A stretch of 45,540 nucleotides of DNA from Bacteroidota bacterium (GCA_024277895.1 JAJRUH010000108.1:1-45540); one strand, 5' to 3'; shown: positions 28,861-38,279, numbered from the stretch's first letter. Made by a program: numbers and translations. The notes: a model not told the origin generated them from the letters alone.

Positions 28861-29331
28861 TTATTTAACAATATCGCAATCTTGCATAATTACGTCTTCA
28901 TACATTTCCAAATCTTCGTCATAAGATGCACCGAGCGTTATAAATCCTTTTACTTTTATCTTATCTCCGATTTTTAAATTTTTTATTCGTTCGCCGGCTT
29001 CGGGAAGAAAAGTACAACTTACTCCTGCACTTTCTCCGGCATCTTTTAATAATATAACGGTTTGATTATTTTGATCTTTCGATACGGAAAAGATTGTACC
29101 TTTTATAATAAGAACTTTTGAATTTCCGTCTTTTTCCAAATATTTATTATTAGCCGCAGCATTATCTTTTAAATATTCATTAACTATTTCTTTCGAACTT
29201 AATGTTGCAAATACTTCTGTTTTCTGTACGTCTCTGTGAGGCATAAAAAAAAGATAAACAGGATAAATTGCTGCGAGAACAGCGATAATTACTACGATTA
29301 AAATAATTTTTTTTGTTTTTAATTTTTTCAT
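28861..29331 (-). CDS. Membrane-anchored OB-fold (tRNA_anti-like) protein
   Basis: N-terminal TM; VLIIKGTIFSVSKDQNNQTVILL...GDKIKVKGF; internal ATG at 29331 preferred over ORF start 29361. Confidence 0.7.
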   Translation of the reverse strand: MKKLKTKKIILIVVIIAVLAAIYPVYLFFMPHRDVQKTEVFATLSSKEIVNEYLKDNAAANNKYLEKDGNSKVLIIKGTIFSVSKDQNNQTVILLKDAGESAGVSCTFLPEAGERIKNLKIGDKIKVKGFITLGASYDEDLEMYEDVIMQDCDIVK

Positions 29332-29435
29332 GTGTCTATTATTATTGATTTTAAATGTCAAAATTGTTATATCTTTTCAGATTGTGCTCATTTATTAAAT
29401 TTTATGCAAATATGCCGTATCTTTTTTTCTTTTAT

Positions 29436-29451
29436 TGTGACTCTCATCACA
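29436..29451. promoter_or_regulatory. CRP/HcpR-like palindromic operator TGTGACTCTCATCACA
   Basis: TGTGA-N6-TCACA between two divergent genes; extended core TTGTGA/TCACAA. Confidence 0.65.
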
Positions 29452-29514
29452 AATAATCATTATTTTATAACATATATTTGCAACAATAAAAATTTTTAAC
29501 TAAAATTGAACAAT

Positions 29515-30075
29515 ATGAAAAAAATAAGTTTAATATTTACAGTACTGTTTATGAGTATGAGTTTATTCGCTCAAAAAACATATATTACAAAAAATGCCTA
29601 TGCTAAATTATTTTCGCATACTGTTGCGGAAGATATAAGTGCCGAAAACTTTAAAGTAATTTCTAAAATAAATGCTGAAACCGGCGATTTAATAGTTTCC
29701 GTGCCGGTTCAAAGTTTTACTTTCGAAAAAGCTTTAATGCAAAAACATTTTAACCAAGCTAATTTTATGGATTCTAAACAATTCCCTAAAATTAAGTTTA
29801 AAGGAAAATTTGATGTTTCAAAAGTTAATTTTACAAAAGACGGGAAATATCCGGTTACCGTTTCCGGAAATTTAACAATAAGAGCTGTTACAAAACCGCA
29901 TTCTGCAGAAGGTACAATAGTCGTTAAAGACGGAAAAGTTTCCGCAAATTCCGTATTTATCGTGAAAAATATTTTTCAATACGGTGTAGGAAAACCAAGC
30001 AAAAAAAGTAAAAAAGAAAATGTAGCAGAAGACATAAAAATCACATTTAAAGCAAATTACGAAGAACAGAATTAA
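29515..30075 (+). CDS. YceI family protein
   Basis: Signal peptide; MDSKQFPKIKFKGKF, YPVTVSGNLTIRAVTKP. Confidence 0.9.
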   Translation: MKKISLIFTVLFMSMSLFAQKTYITKNAYAKLFSHTVAEDISAENFKVISKINAETGDLIVSVPVQSFTFEKALMQKHFNQANFMDSKQFPKIKFKGKFDVSKVNFTKDGKYPVTVSGNLTIRAVTKPHSAEGTIVVKDGKVSANSVFIVKNIFQYGVGKPSKKSKKENVAEDIKITFKANYEEQN

Positions 30076-30094
30076 TTGATTTGTTCATAAAGAT

Positions 30095-30158
30095 ATCATT
30101 GCCGACTAAGATTTTTGAGTTTTAAGAGTTCTCAAAAATCCGGCAATGATTCTTTTTT
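30095..30158 (+). terminator. Long bulged hairpin (two 10-bp stems) plus T-run, between yceI-like and cdo-like genes
   Basis: ATCATTGCCG-actaa-GATTTTTGAG-loop-CTCAAAAATC-CGGCAATGAT-TCTTTTTT. Confidence 0.85.
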
Positions 30159-30169
30159 AAAGAAACATA

Positions 30170-30880
30170 ATGAATAAAATACCCGAAATATTAAAATATC
30201 TGATTAAAGAAATTCAGGAAGAAAAAAGTATTGATGCTTCTCGTGTTGTTGAATTTATGAAAAGAACAGATATTAAAGAAAATGAATTAACGAATTTTAT
30301 AAACTTTAACCATTCTGCAAAAGAAAGTTACGGAAGAAATATAATTTTTGACGGAGGTTTTTTTAAACTTATGCTTATGTCGTGGAATAAATATGATTTT
30401 ACGGCAATTCACGACCACGGACAAGTGGAATGGGGAGCAGTTAAATCTTTCGGAACTGTTTCAAATATTGAATATTCATTTGAAAATAATAAATTAAAAA
30501 TTATTAAAAACGAAATTTTAAATAAAGGAGACGTAACTGCCGTAACATCGGATTTAATTCATCAGGCGGGAAATAATACCGATAAAGCTGTTTTAACAAT
30601 GCACTTGTACGGCTCTGATAAAGTTAAGAATGATATCGGCTTGAATTCAAAAATCTTTGATACCGTTGATAACAGAATTATATACACAACAGGTGCGGCT
30701 TATTTAAAATTACCTTCCGATATTATTATACGGAAAAACGAAAACTTAGATGTTGATATTGCAACTTTTGAATTTGATAAATCAGTGAGATTAAATTTCT
30801 TCAACAAAAACAAAAAAATATTTGCAAATGAACTTTATAAATTAAATAAATTAAATAAATTGAACTATGAATACTATTAA
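30170..30880 (+). CDS. Cysteine-dioxygenase-type cupin
   Basis: YGRNIIFDGGFFKLMLMSWNKYDFTAIHDHGQVEWGAVKSFG, third His in DLIHQAGN. Confidence 0.75.
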   Translation: MNKIPEILKYLIKEIQEEKSIDASRVVEFMKRTDIKENELTNFINFNHSAKESYGRNIIFDGGFFKLMLMSWNKYDFTAIHDHGQVEWGAVKSFGTVSNIEYSFENNKLKIIKNEILNKGDVTAVTSDLIHQAGNNTDKAVLTMHLYGSDKVKNDIGLNSKIFDTVDNRIIYTTGAAYLKLPSDIIIRKNENLDVDIATFEFDKSVRLNFFNKNKKIFANELYKLNKLNKLNYEYY

Positions 30881-31466
30881 AAAAATATTCTTGCCGATAA
30901 TTATAATATTATTCTTTTCGACAGGAAGTATAACGGCTCAAAAGCAATTGCCGAACGGCACAAAAGCACCCGAAATAAATACAATTGACCATTTTAACAG
31001 AGAAATCGGCTGGAAAGAAAAATTAAAAAAAGGACATGTAGTGGTTGTTTTTTATCGCGGTCAGTGGTGTCAATATTGTAATTTATATATGTATCATCTT
31101 GCAGATTCGCTGTCAATGATAACGGATTTGGGTGCAAGTTTAATTGCCGTTACACCCGAAAATAATGAAAATATTGACGAAACCGTTGAAAAAACAAAAG
31201 CACATTTTAATATAGTTTATGATGTTGGGCACGAAATTATGGACAGCTATAAAGTTACTTGGCATGTAAGCAAGTTTGCTCATATTTTCTATAAATTAAG
31301 AGGAATTGACTTGAATAAAGCAAGTGACGGTACCGACAGAGCCTTACCCGTTCCGGCAACATACATTATCGGGCAGGACGGCAGAATAAAAGCCGGATAT
31401 TTTAATAAAAATTACAAACTGCGAATGCCGATAAGCGAAATTGTAAAAGAACTTAAAAAACTCTGA
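30867..31466 (+). CDS. Exported peroxiredoxin/AhpC-TSA-like thioredoxin-fold protein
   Basis: Signal peptide; VVVFYRGQWCQYCNLYMYHLAD. Confidence 0.85.
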   Translation: MNTIKKIFLPIIIILFFSTGSITAQKQLPNGTKAPEINTIDHFNREIGWKEKLKKGHVVVVFYRGQWCQYCNLYMYHLADSLSMITDLGASLIAVTPENNENIDETVEKTKAHFNIVYDVGHEIMDSYKVTWHVSKFAHIFYKLRGIDLNKASDGTDRALPVPATYIIGQDGRIKAGYFNKNYKLRMPISEIVKELKKL

Positions 31467-31472
31467 AAATAA

Positions 31473-32897
31473 ATGCAGAAAAATTATCAGGATATTTTTA
31501 ATAAAGCTGCGGATATTATTGCAGAATATCTAAGAGACTCCGATTCGAATATGTCTTCGACAGTAAATTATCAAAGTCCGAAAGAGTTAAAAAAATTGCT
31601 TGATTTTAAAATTGAAGATGAAGGAATATCTTACGACATATTGTTTAATTATCTTGAAAAATATCTGCAATATAGTGTAAATACGAGAAATAAACAGTTT
31701 TTTAATCAACTTTATGCCGGAACAAATATTCCCGGTTTTTTGGGCGAAGTTTTTTCCGCCGTAAGCAATACGTCAATGTACACATACGAAGTTGCACCGG
31801 CAGCTACGCTGATTGAAAAATATTTAATTAAAAAAATGTGCAATATTGCCGGCTTTAAGAACGGAAACGGTATTTTTGTTACCGGCGGAAGTAATGCTAA
31901 TCTTATTGCGATGTTTTCGGCTCGCAATAAAATTTTACCGCAAGGAAAAACGGAAGGGATGCAAAATGCTCCGAAATTTACGGCTTTTGTTTCCGACCAA
32001 GCTCATTATTCTTTCGGAACGGCAGCTAATTTACTCGGTATCGGTTCGGATGCTTTAATAAAAGTTAAATCGGATAAATACGGAAAAATGATACCCGAAG
32101 AACTTGAAAAAGAAATTCTTGCATCAAAACAAAGAAACGAAATACCTTTTTTTGTTGCCGGAACTGCCGGAACAACCTTACTCGGAGCTTTTGACCCGAT
32201 TTCTGACATTACGGAAATTGCAAAAAAACATAATTGCCGGATACATATTGACGGCTCTTTCGGCGGCTCGGTTATTTTAAGCTCAAAATATAAATATCTT
32301 TTTAAAGGTATTGAAAATACAGATTCGTTCACCTGGAATCCGCATAAACTTATGAACGTTCCTTTAGTAACTTCCGTTATTTTGCTTAACGAAAAAAATA
32401 TTTTGCGAAGTAATTTAACGAAACTTTCAACAGATTATATTTTTCATGAAAATGAAGACGAAAATTGCGATTTAGGTGAAATTTCAATTCAGTGCGGAAG
32501 AAAAGTTGATGCTTTAAAATTGTGGTCGGCTTGGAAATTTTACGGTAACAAAGGATATGAAAAACGAATTGATGATTTGTTTGAAGTTGCCGAATATTTC
32601 GAAACAAAAGTTAAAGAATTTGAGGATTTGGAATTAATGTCGGAAAGGCAAACATTAACGGTTTGTTTCAGGTATAATCCCGGAAATATTGAAGATTTGA
32701 ATAAAGTAAATTTGAATATCAGGGAAAAATTACGAAAATCCGGAAAAAGTATGGTGAATTACGGTTATATCGGACAAGATTTAACAATTCGTTTTGTTGT
32801 TTCAAATGCCGATGTTCAAAAATCGGATATTGACATATTTTTTAAGAATTTTTTTGAAACGATAAAACAAATTAAGGATGAAAAATTCGCTTCATAA
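31473..32897 (+). CDS. Group II PLP-dependent amino-acid decarboxylase (glutamate/cysteine-sulfinate/aspartate decarboxylase-like)
   Basis: FVTGGSNANLIAMFSAR, HIDGSFGGSVILS, SFTWNPHKLMNVPLVTS (PLP lysine), IQCGRKVDALKLW. Confidence 0.88.
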   Translation: MQKNYQDIFNKAADIIAEYLRDSDSNMSSTVNYQSPKELKKLLDFKIEDEGISYDILFNYLEKYLQYSVNTRNKQFFNQLYAGTNIPGFLGEVFSAVSNTSMYTYEVAPAATLIEKYLIKKMCNIAGFKNGNGIFVTGGSNANLIAMFSARNKILPQGKTEGMQNAPKFTAFVSDQAHYSFGTAANLLGIGSDALIKVKSDKYGKMIPEELEKEILASKQRNEIPFFVAGTAGTTLLGAFDPISDITEIAKKHNCRIHIDGSFGGSVILSSKYKYLFKGIENTDSFTWNPHKLMNVPLVTSVILLNEKNILRSNLTKLSTDYIFHENEDENCDLGEISIQCGRKVDALKLWSAWKFYGNKGYEKRIDDLFEVAEYFETKVKEFEDLELMSERQTLTVCFRYNPGNIEDLNKVNLNIREKLRKSGKSMVNYGYIGQDLTIRFVVSNADVQKSDIDIFFKNFFETIKQIKDEKFAS

Positions 32898-33636
32898 AGA
32901 TTCGATTATTATTTTAGCTTGGCCTCAAACTCCGGTGAGCTCCGTAGGAATGTGGTACGATACCGTGACTAAATTCTTGGGTTTGTTAAAAAACGACCGC
33001 TACAAAGCCGGACATGCTGCCGCAGTTTTGGTTAATCATAAAACAAAAAAACTTCATTATTTTGATTTCGGTCGCTACCATATGCCGCAAAAATTCGGAA
33101 GAGTAAGAGACGAGCAAAGCGACCCGCAATTAAAAATTACCGTAAAAGCAAACTTGTCGGCAGAAGATAAATTGTTGAATATCAGCGAAATACTTCGTAT
33201 TGTAAATTCAAATAAAGAATGTCACGGACAAGGCGTTTTATATGCTTCGGCTCTTGAAAATATCAGTTTTGAGAAAGCATATAAATTTGCAAAAGATTTG
33301 CAAAATTCCGATGCGATAAATTACGGACCTTATGATTTAAACGGTTCAAATTGTTCGCGGTTTATCGCTTCTCTGGCAATTGCGGGAAATCCCGAATTCG
33401 ATATTCGTTTCAGATTAAAATTTCCGATTTTGTTAACTCCCTTACCGAAAGGAAATGTAATTATTTGTAATACAGAGTATTATTCCGTAAAAGGAAGTGA
33501 AATTAAGAAACACAAAGTAAAGTTTTCGGATTATTTAAGAAATTTTGTTTTTCCCGGTTTCAGAAAGCCCGATTTAAGTTTCGGCAAAAAAGATACAAGC
33601 ATAAATAAAGTTCATAACATTAAAATCCATGCATAA
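32878..33636 (+). CDS. Uncharacterised protein (Bacteroidetes-type DUF, possibly DUF6695); His-then-Cys motifs suggest a permuted papain-like fold
   Basis: YKAGHAAAVLV...HYFDFGRY...GPYDLNGSNCSRFIASLA; 20-bp overlap with upstream gene. Confidence 0.7.
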   Translation: MKNSLHKDSIIILAWPQTPVSSVGMWYDTVTKFLGLLKNDRYKAGHAAAVLVNHKTKKLHYFDFGRYHMPQKFGRVRDEQSDPQLKITVKANLSAEDKLLNISEILRIVNSNKECHGQGVLYASALENISFEKAYKFAKDLQNSDAINYGPYDLNGSNCSRFIASLAIAGNPEFDIRFRLKFPILLTPLPKGNVIICNTEYYSVKGSEIKKHKVKFSDYLRNFVFPGFRKPDLSFGKKDTSINKVHNIKIHA

Positions 33637-33913
33637 TAAGCCCGATAACATACTTGAAAATTCAAAATATTTGCCCGGAACGGGAGCAAGTGCATTTTTT
33701 CATATTGAAGCAACCGAAAATGATACTCTTTTCAGAATAAGGCGATTTAACGAAAACGGAAAACTTGATTGCGACCAAATTTTCCGTCTTCTTACACCCG
33801 GTTTTGAAATTTATTCCGACTTTGAAATTACTTATGTTTCTCATTGTGCTAAATGCACTGTTTTACAGAAAAATAAGAAATTTATTTTTGTCAGTCTTGC
33901 TTCAGTATCTTAA
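33629..33913 (+). CDS. Small hypothetical protein, probable partner or split C-terminal domain of the preceding ORF
   Basis: 94-aa ORF, 8-bp overlap with preceding gene. Confidence 0.65.
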   Translation: MHNKPDNILENSKYLPGTGASAFFHIEATENDTLFRIRRFNENGKLDCDQIFRLLTPGFEIYSDFEITYVSHCAKCTVLQKNKKFIFVSLASVS

Positions 33914-36900
33914 TATATTTATTCCCGGTATTTCTTATAATTCTTACGAAATAAATTCCTGCAGGGTTGTTTTGTAAATTAATTTTTATAGGTTCCGAAA
34001 CAGGTTTTATTTCTTGTATTATTTTTCCGTTAATATCTGAAATACAAATCTTTAAAATAGATTCCGAATTATCGACTTCTAAAAAGAAAATGTCTTTTGA
34101 AGGATTGGGATAAATTTTTATTTTTTGCCCTTTAATCAAATTTACGGAAACTTCGTTTTCAATATTTACATTTATAGTATCTGAATTTTCGCAAGTATTA
34201 TTATCCTCTACTTTAACCCAAAATTCATAATTTCCGGCACCTAAATTAGAACCTTCCAAAAGTAAAGTTTGTTCGCTTGAACCGTCATTCCATAAATATG
34301 AAACAAATCCGGCTCCGGCATCAAGCAGCAAAGTATCATTTACGGTAATGGTTGTATCGTTTCCGAGATTAATTTCCGGCAAAGTGTTAATATTTACGGT
34401 TGCCGTTCCCGAAAAATCGGTTCCCGTGCAATTTGCATCCGAAAGAGCCGTAATTTGATATGTGCCTGCATCGGATACAACAAAAATATAGGGATTATCC
34501 GATGTTGTTTCGCTGAATGAGTTTGTTCCGTCGGTATATGAAATATCCCAAGGAGGCGTACCCGTTAAGTTTATCGAAATGTCGGAGGTTTCGCCTTCGC
34601 AAATTTCGGCATCTCCGGATATTGTTGCCGTAGGCAAATCATTGATATTCACGGTAAATAAGCTGTTCAATTCTAATGAACATCCGTTTGCCGGATTTGT
34701 TGCCGAAATATTAAATGTCGTTGTTTCCGTCAATGTTCCGGTCGGCAAATTGATTGTTCCGGCATTTCCGGTAACTGCCGTTCCGACAAGTGAATTATCA
34801 GCATTGTTTCGTAATTGATACTCAACAAAATTTTCTGTATTGTTGAGAACAATATTTGTGTTTCCGCTTTCGCAGAAATCAGCCTGTTCGAGGGAAGCAT
34901 TAAAAATTTTATTTTCTTCATATAAATAAGAAACCTCTTCGGGTAATAATTCTCTTCCGTAAACTCGTATTTCATCAACAGTTCCTCTGAAGTACATACT
35001 TGTCGGAACATTCGGAAACGAAGCATCAATTTCGTCGTAAGCAATTTTCCACCAACCTGTGTAATTTGCTCCTTGCGTAACAGTTGCATTTTCGGCTTTT
35101 AATTGTCCGTCAACATATAATTTCATTCCCGATGTTGATAAAGAAGCCGTAAACAGATGCCAATTGTCGTCGTTATAACTTTCTGATGTTGAAATTGTTT
35201 TAGCTGTTCCGTCAAGAAGTCCGAAATTTACTTTTCCGGCATTATCCATATAAATCATTCTGTCGCTCACAGAACTTGCTCCCCCTTGTGTATCTCCCAA
35301 GCCAAAAATAAAACCTCCTGAATCGGTATTTGTTTTTACCCATAAAGAAAATGTAAATGTATTCGGATTATCAAATGAGTTTGTTGTAGTTCCTGCATCC
35401 CAATTTCCGTTAAAATACATTGCTTTGTTCCAATTTCCGTGTCTGTCTTCAGGAAAAGTCCAAGACCCGAAATAATCGTTTCCGTTTCCGCTTAAATCTG
35501 TATTGTCATATACGTCGCAAGAAAACCAACTTACTAAATTTTCGGAATTCACTCGTGCAAGTTCTCCTGTGTCTGCCGTAGTCGGGTTTGCCGTTACTTG
35601 TTTTGTGTTTGAATTTATTGAACAGCTTATATTTGTAACTTTTGCGGTATATATTCCGGTTTCTTCGGCAATATAAGAAAGTGAAGTTTCTCCTTCAATC
35701 GGATTTCCGTTTTTCATCCATTGAACTTCATATCCTGTTCCGGTATTCAGATTTAGGGTAACATTATTCCCTTCACAAAAAGTTGTATCTCCGGCTGCAG
35801 TTATATCTGCATTGCTCGGCGGCGGATTTATGCGAATCGTAATAGTTTCTGAAAATACCGAACATCCGTTTTCTGTTACTTCTACTTTATATTCTCCGGC
35901 TTCCGTTGCATAATAATTTGAATTTGTTTCACCGTCAATTATAACATTATCTTTATACCACCGGATTTCAGGATAAGCCCAGTCGGTGTATAAGCTAACA
36001 CCTTGTCCCGTGCATAAATCGGTATTGCCCCAATAGCTGATTTCGGGTTCGGGACAAGCACCCGGAGTGTTTACTTTTATTCCGTAATTACCTGAAACAC
36101 CTTCCTCTCCGTCAACAACAAAATAGTATGTAATTCCGGCATACATATTAAAAGAAGTTTGTGCGATTGTATCTTCCGGATTCCATATTCCTGCCATATT
36201 GATACAAGCATTTTCATTACAAGTTGATAAAATCAAAACTGTCAGGTTTCCCGGAATCTTTTCCGTAAATTCAAGCTTTGCCAAACCGTTATGCGTTGCT
36301 GAAATACTGTGAATCACTTCTTTATCGGTATATGTTCCCCAAGAATAATTATCAATATTATCTTGTCCGTCGGTTTCGGTATTTCCGAAGTACCAAACAT
36401 TATCTTCCAACGCAACCGAAGCGGAACAATCCATTATACCCGGAGCAATGATATCAACTGTCGCAGATTCGGTATTTAACAGCTCATCAGTTTCAATTAC
36501 TTCGTTATCGGCATCGGCAACAAAGAGAATATATTTCGTTCCTTCGGTTGCCGAAGCAGGTATTGTAATGCTTTGTGCGGTATTATATTCTGTTTTCGCA
36601 CTTAAAGCAGGAATGTTTACGGTTTCAAGAAGAATATCCGTGCCGTCTGAAATATTATCATCAGAATAATAAATTTTTGTTTTACTTGCCGGTGCAGAAC
36701 TGTTTCCTATATTTTTAATCGTAAAAGAAACATAAGCTAAATCACTTGTTTGACGAATATTCGGAGCAACGGTTTGGTCGGTAATAATTAAATCGGGTTT
36801 TTCGTCAGGAATATTTACGGTTAAGGTATAACTTCCTTCTGAACCGTATTTTCCGTCAACGACTATCAAATAAGTTCCGGGTAAGGTGTTATCTGCAACG

Positions 36901-38279
36901 GCAATTGAATCTCCGTATGCCGTTAAACTGTCTTGATTACATTCTGATAAAATAAAAACATCTAAATTATTTCCGTTTAAGTTTGTTATTGAAGCTCTTA
37001 TTCTTCCGGGATATAGAGTTGTTATTTGATGCACGACTTCTTTTCCTGTTTCATTATAATTTATACCTCCGTATGTGTTTGCAATATTTGCCGAACTTAC
37101 GGTAGTTCCGGAATAAGGCACGTTTTCAGACAAAATAACCGGACTTGAACAATCTAATCCCGGATAAGTATTTTTCGGTTGCATTCCTACAATTGCCCCT
37201 TGGCTGTTTGTAAAATTATATCCGCCGGGTGTTAAATCATTTAAATAAAAATATCCGTTATATGAACCTCCCCAGCCCCAATTAAAATGGAAAAAATCAG
37301 TTCCCTGATAACCGTCAACATTAAACGCATGTCCTCCCGTACCTCTGCCTTGATAATACATCGGGCGACCGGAATCTATTTCCGTTCTCAGCATTCGAGC
37401 CCAATTTTCTTCAGTGTAAGAATATTTGCTTGTCAGAATTAAATTCGGGGAATATTTAAAATAAGTTTTCAGAGCAGATGCCGCAGCAAATGAATAAGCA
37501 CCCGAACCGGACGGTGAATAATTCATATTAACGGAAACTCCGCAATGATAAATTAATTTTGAGATTTCTGCATTTCCGCTTCCGTCGGGCATATTTGACC
37601 AATCATAAGTTGTATTTTTAAAATCAACTGTTTGTTCTCCGTAAACCGAATGTGTATAAGTATGAGAACTGTCTCCTGTTGCCGGGTAATTGTGAAATTT
37701 CATTGATTGAGCCATTGCCGTTGCAACACAACCTGCCCAAACATATCCGCAAGGACCTGAAGCATCCGCAGGGCATAGTGAATTATAACCGCAGCCCTGA
37801 TTCCAAGTTGTTGTAAGCAGCGGTGAAACGTCTTTTGTACTTATTTTTTTCGGATGAAAATCCGGATTTGAATAATATTGCCACAAATCCGTAATTTTTT
37901 TATCGGCTTTTATTTTTTGAGTAACGGCAAAATTAATTTGTTTTTTTAACGACAGCATCCAATCAATAAAAGCATCGGGCTTTTTGTTTGAAATATTATA
38001 ACGACTTTCGGTTGAATATGCCAAAACGGGGTAAATATTATCATTGCCGGAAATTATGATAAATCCGACAGAGTTTTTCAGGTTAAAGATATAGAATAAA
38101 TTTTCTCCGGATTTTGATTTTTCTGAAAGAACTAATTCTAATTCCGGTTGTTTTGTGCTTTTTATTTTTTCGGAAAGAAAATTTTGCGCAACTGTTTTTG
38201 CTTTTTTTATCTCAATTTTAACAGCAGATACATTAAAAAATATAAAAAATACGAAAGCAAGACTGATAATTTTTTTCAT
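33891..38279 (-). CDS. T9SS-secreted C10 (streptopain-like) cysteine protease with PPC, CARDB, Ig-like and LamG-like modules
   Basis: Signal peptide, Spi-like propeptide, WNQGCGYN...AGCVATAMAQ (Cys), GGHAFNVDGY (His), NWGWGG; C-terminal IYPNPSKDIFFLEVD...GIYFVRI...KILKQD. Confidence 0.92.
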   Translation of the reverse strand: MKKIISLAFVFFIFFNVSAVKIEIKKAKTVAQNFLSEKIKSTKQPELELVLSEKSKSGENLFYIFNLKNSVGFIIISGNDNIYPVLAYSTESRYNISNKKPDAFIDWMLSLKKQINFAVTQKIKADKKITDLWQYYSNPDFHPKKISTKDVSPLLTTTWNQGCGYNSLCPADASGPCGYVWAGCVATAMAQSMKFHNYPATGDSSHTYTHSVYGEQTVDFKNTTYDWSNMPDGSGNAEISKLIYHCGVSVNMNYSPSGSGAYSFAAASALKTYFKYSPNLILTSKYSYTEENWARMLRTEIDSGRPMYYQGRGTGGHAFNVDGYQGTDFFHFNWGWGGSYNGYFYLNDLTPGGYNFTNSQGAIVGMQPKNTYPGLDCSSPVILSENVPYSGTTVSSANIANTYGGINYNETGKEVVHQITTLYPGRIRASITNLNGNNLDVFILSECNQDSLTAYGDSIAVADNTLPGTYLIVVDGKYGSEGSYTLTVNIPDEKPDLIITDQTVAPNIRQTSDLAYVSFTIKNIGNSSAPASKTKIYYSDDNISDGTDILLETVNIPALSAKTEYNTAQSITIPASATEGTKYILFVADADNEVIETDELLNTESATVDIIAPGIMDCSASVALEDNVWYFGNTETDGQDNIDNYSWGTYTDKEVIHSISATHNGLAKLEFTEKIPGNLTVLILSTCNENACINMAGIWNPEDTIAQTSFNMYAGITYYFVVDGEEGVSGNYGIKVNTPGACPEPEISYWGNTDLCTGQGVSLYTDWAYPEIRWYKDNVIIDGETNSNYYATEAGEYKVEVTENGCSVFSETITIRINPPPSNADITAAGDTTFCEGNNVTLNLNTGTGYEVQWMKNGNPIEGETSLSYIAEETGIYTAKVTNISCSINSNTKQVTANPTTADTGELARVNSENLVSWFSCDVYDNTDLSGNGNDYFGSWTFPEDRHGNWNKAMYFNGNWDAGTTTNSFDNPNTFTFSLWVKTNTDSGGFIFGLGDTQGGASSVSDRMIYMDNAGKVNFGLLDGTAKTISTSESYNDDNWHLFTASLSTSGMKLYVDGQLKAENATVTQGANYTGWWKIAYDEIDASFPNVPTSMYFRGTVDEIRVYGRELLPEEVSYLYEENKIFNASLEQADFCESGNTNIVLNNTENFVEYQLRNNADNSLVGTAVTGNAGTINLPTGTLTETTTFNISATNPANGCSLELNSLFTVNINDLPTATISGDAEICEGETSDISINLTGTPPWDISYTDGTNSFSETTSDNPYIFVVSDAGTYQITALSDANCTGTDFSGTATVNINTLPEINLGNDTTITVNDTLLLDAGAGFVSYLWNDGSSEQTLLLEGSNLGAGNYEFWVKVEDNNTCENSDTINVNIENEVSVNLIKGQKIKIYPNPSKDIFFLEVDNSESILKICISDINGKIIQEIKPVSEPIKINLQNNPAGIYFVRIIRNTGNKYIKILKQD

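Noticed and set aside
34579-36669. Antisense ORFs inside the C10 protease gene (34579-34818, 34730-35089, 36448-36669)
   Set aside because: Low-complexity shadow ORFs of a clearly coding strand; no motifs.
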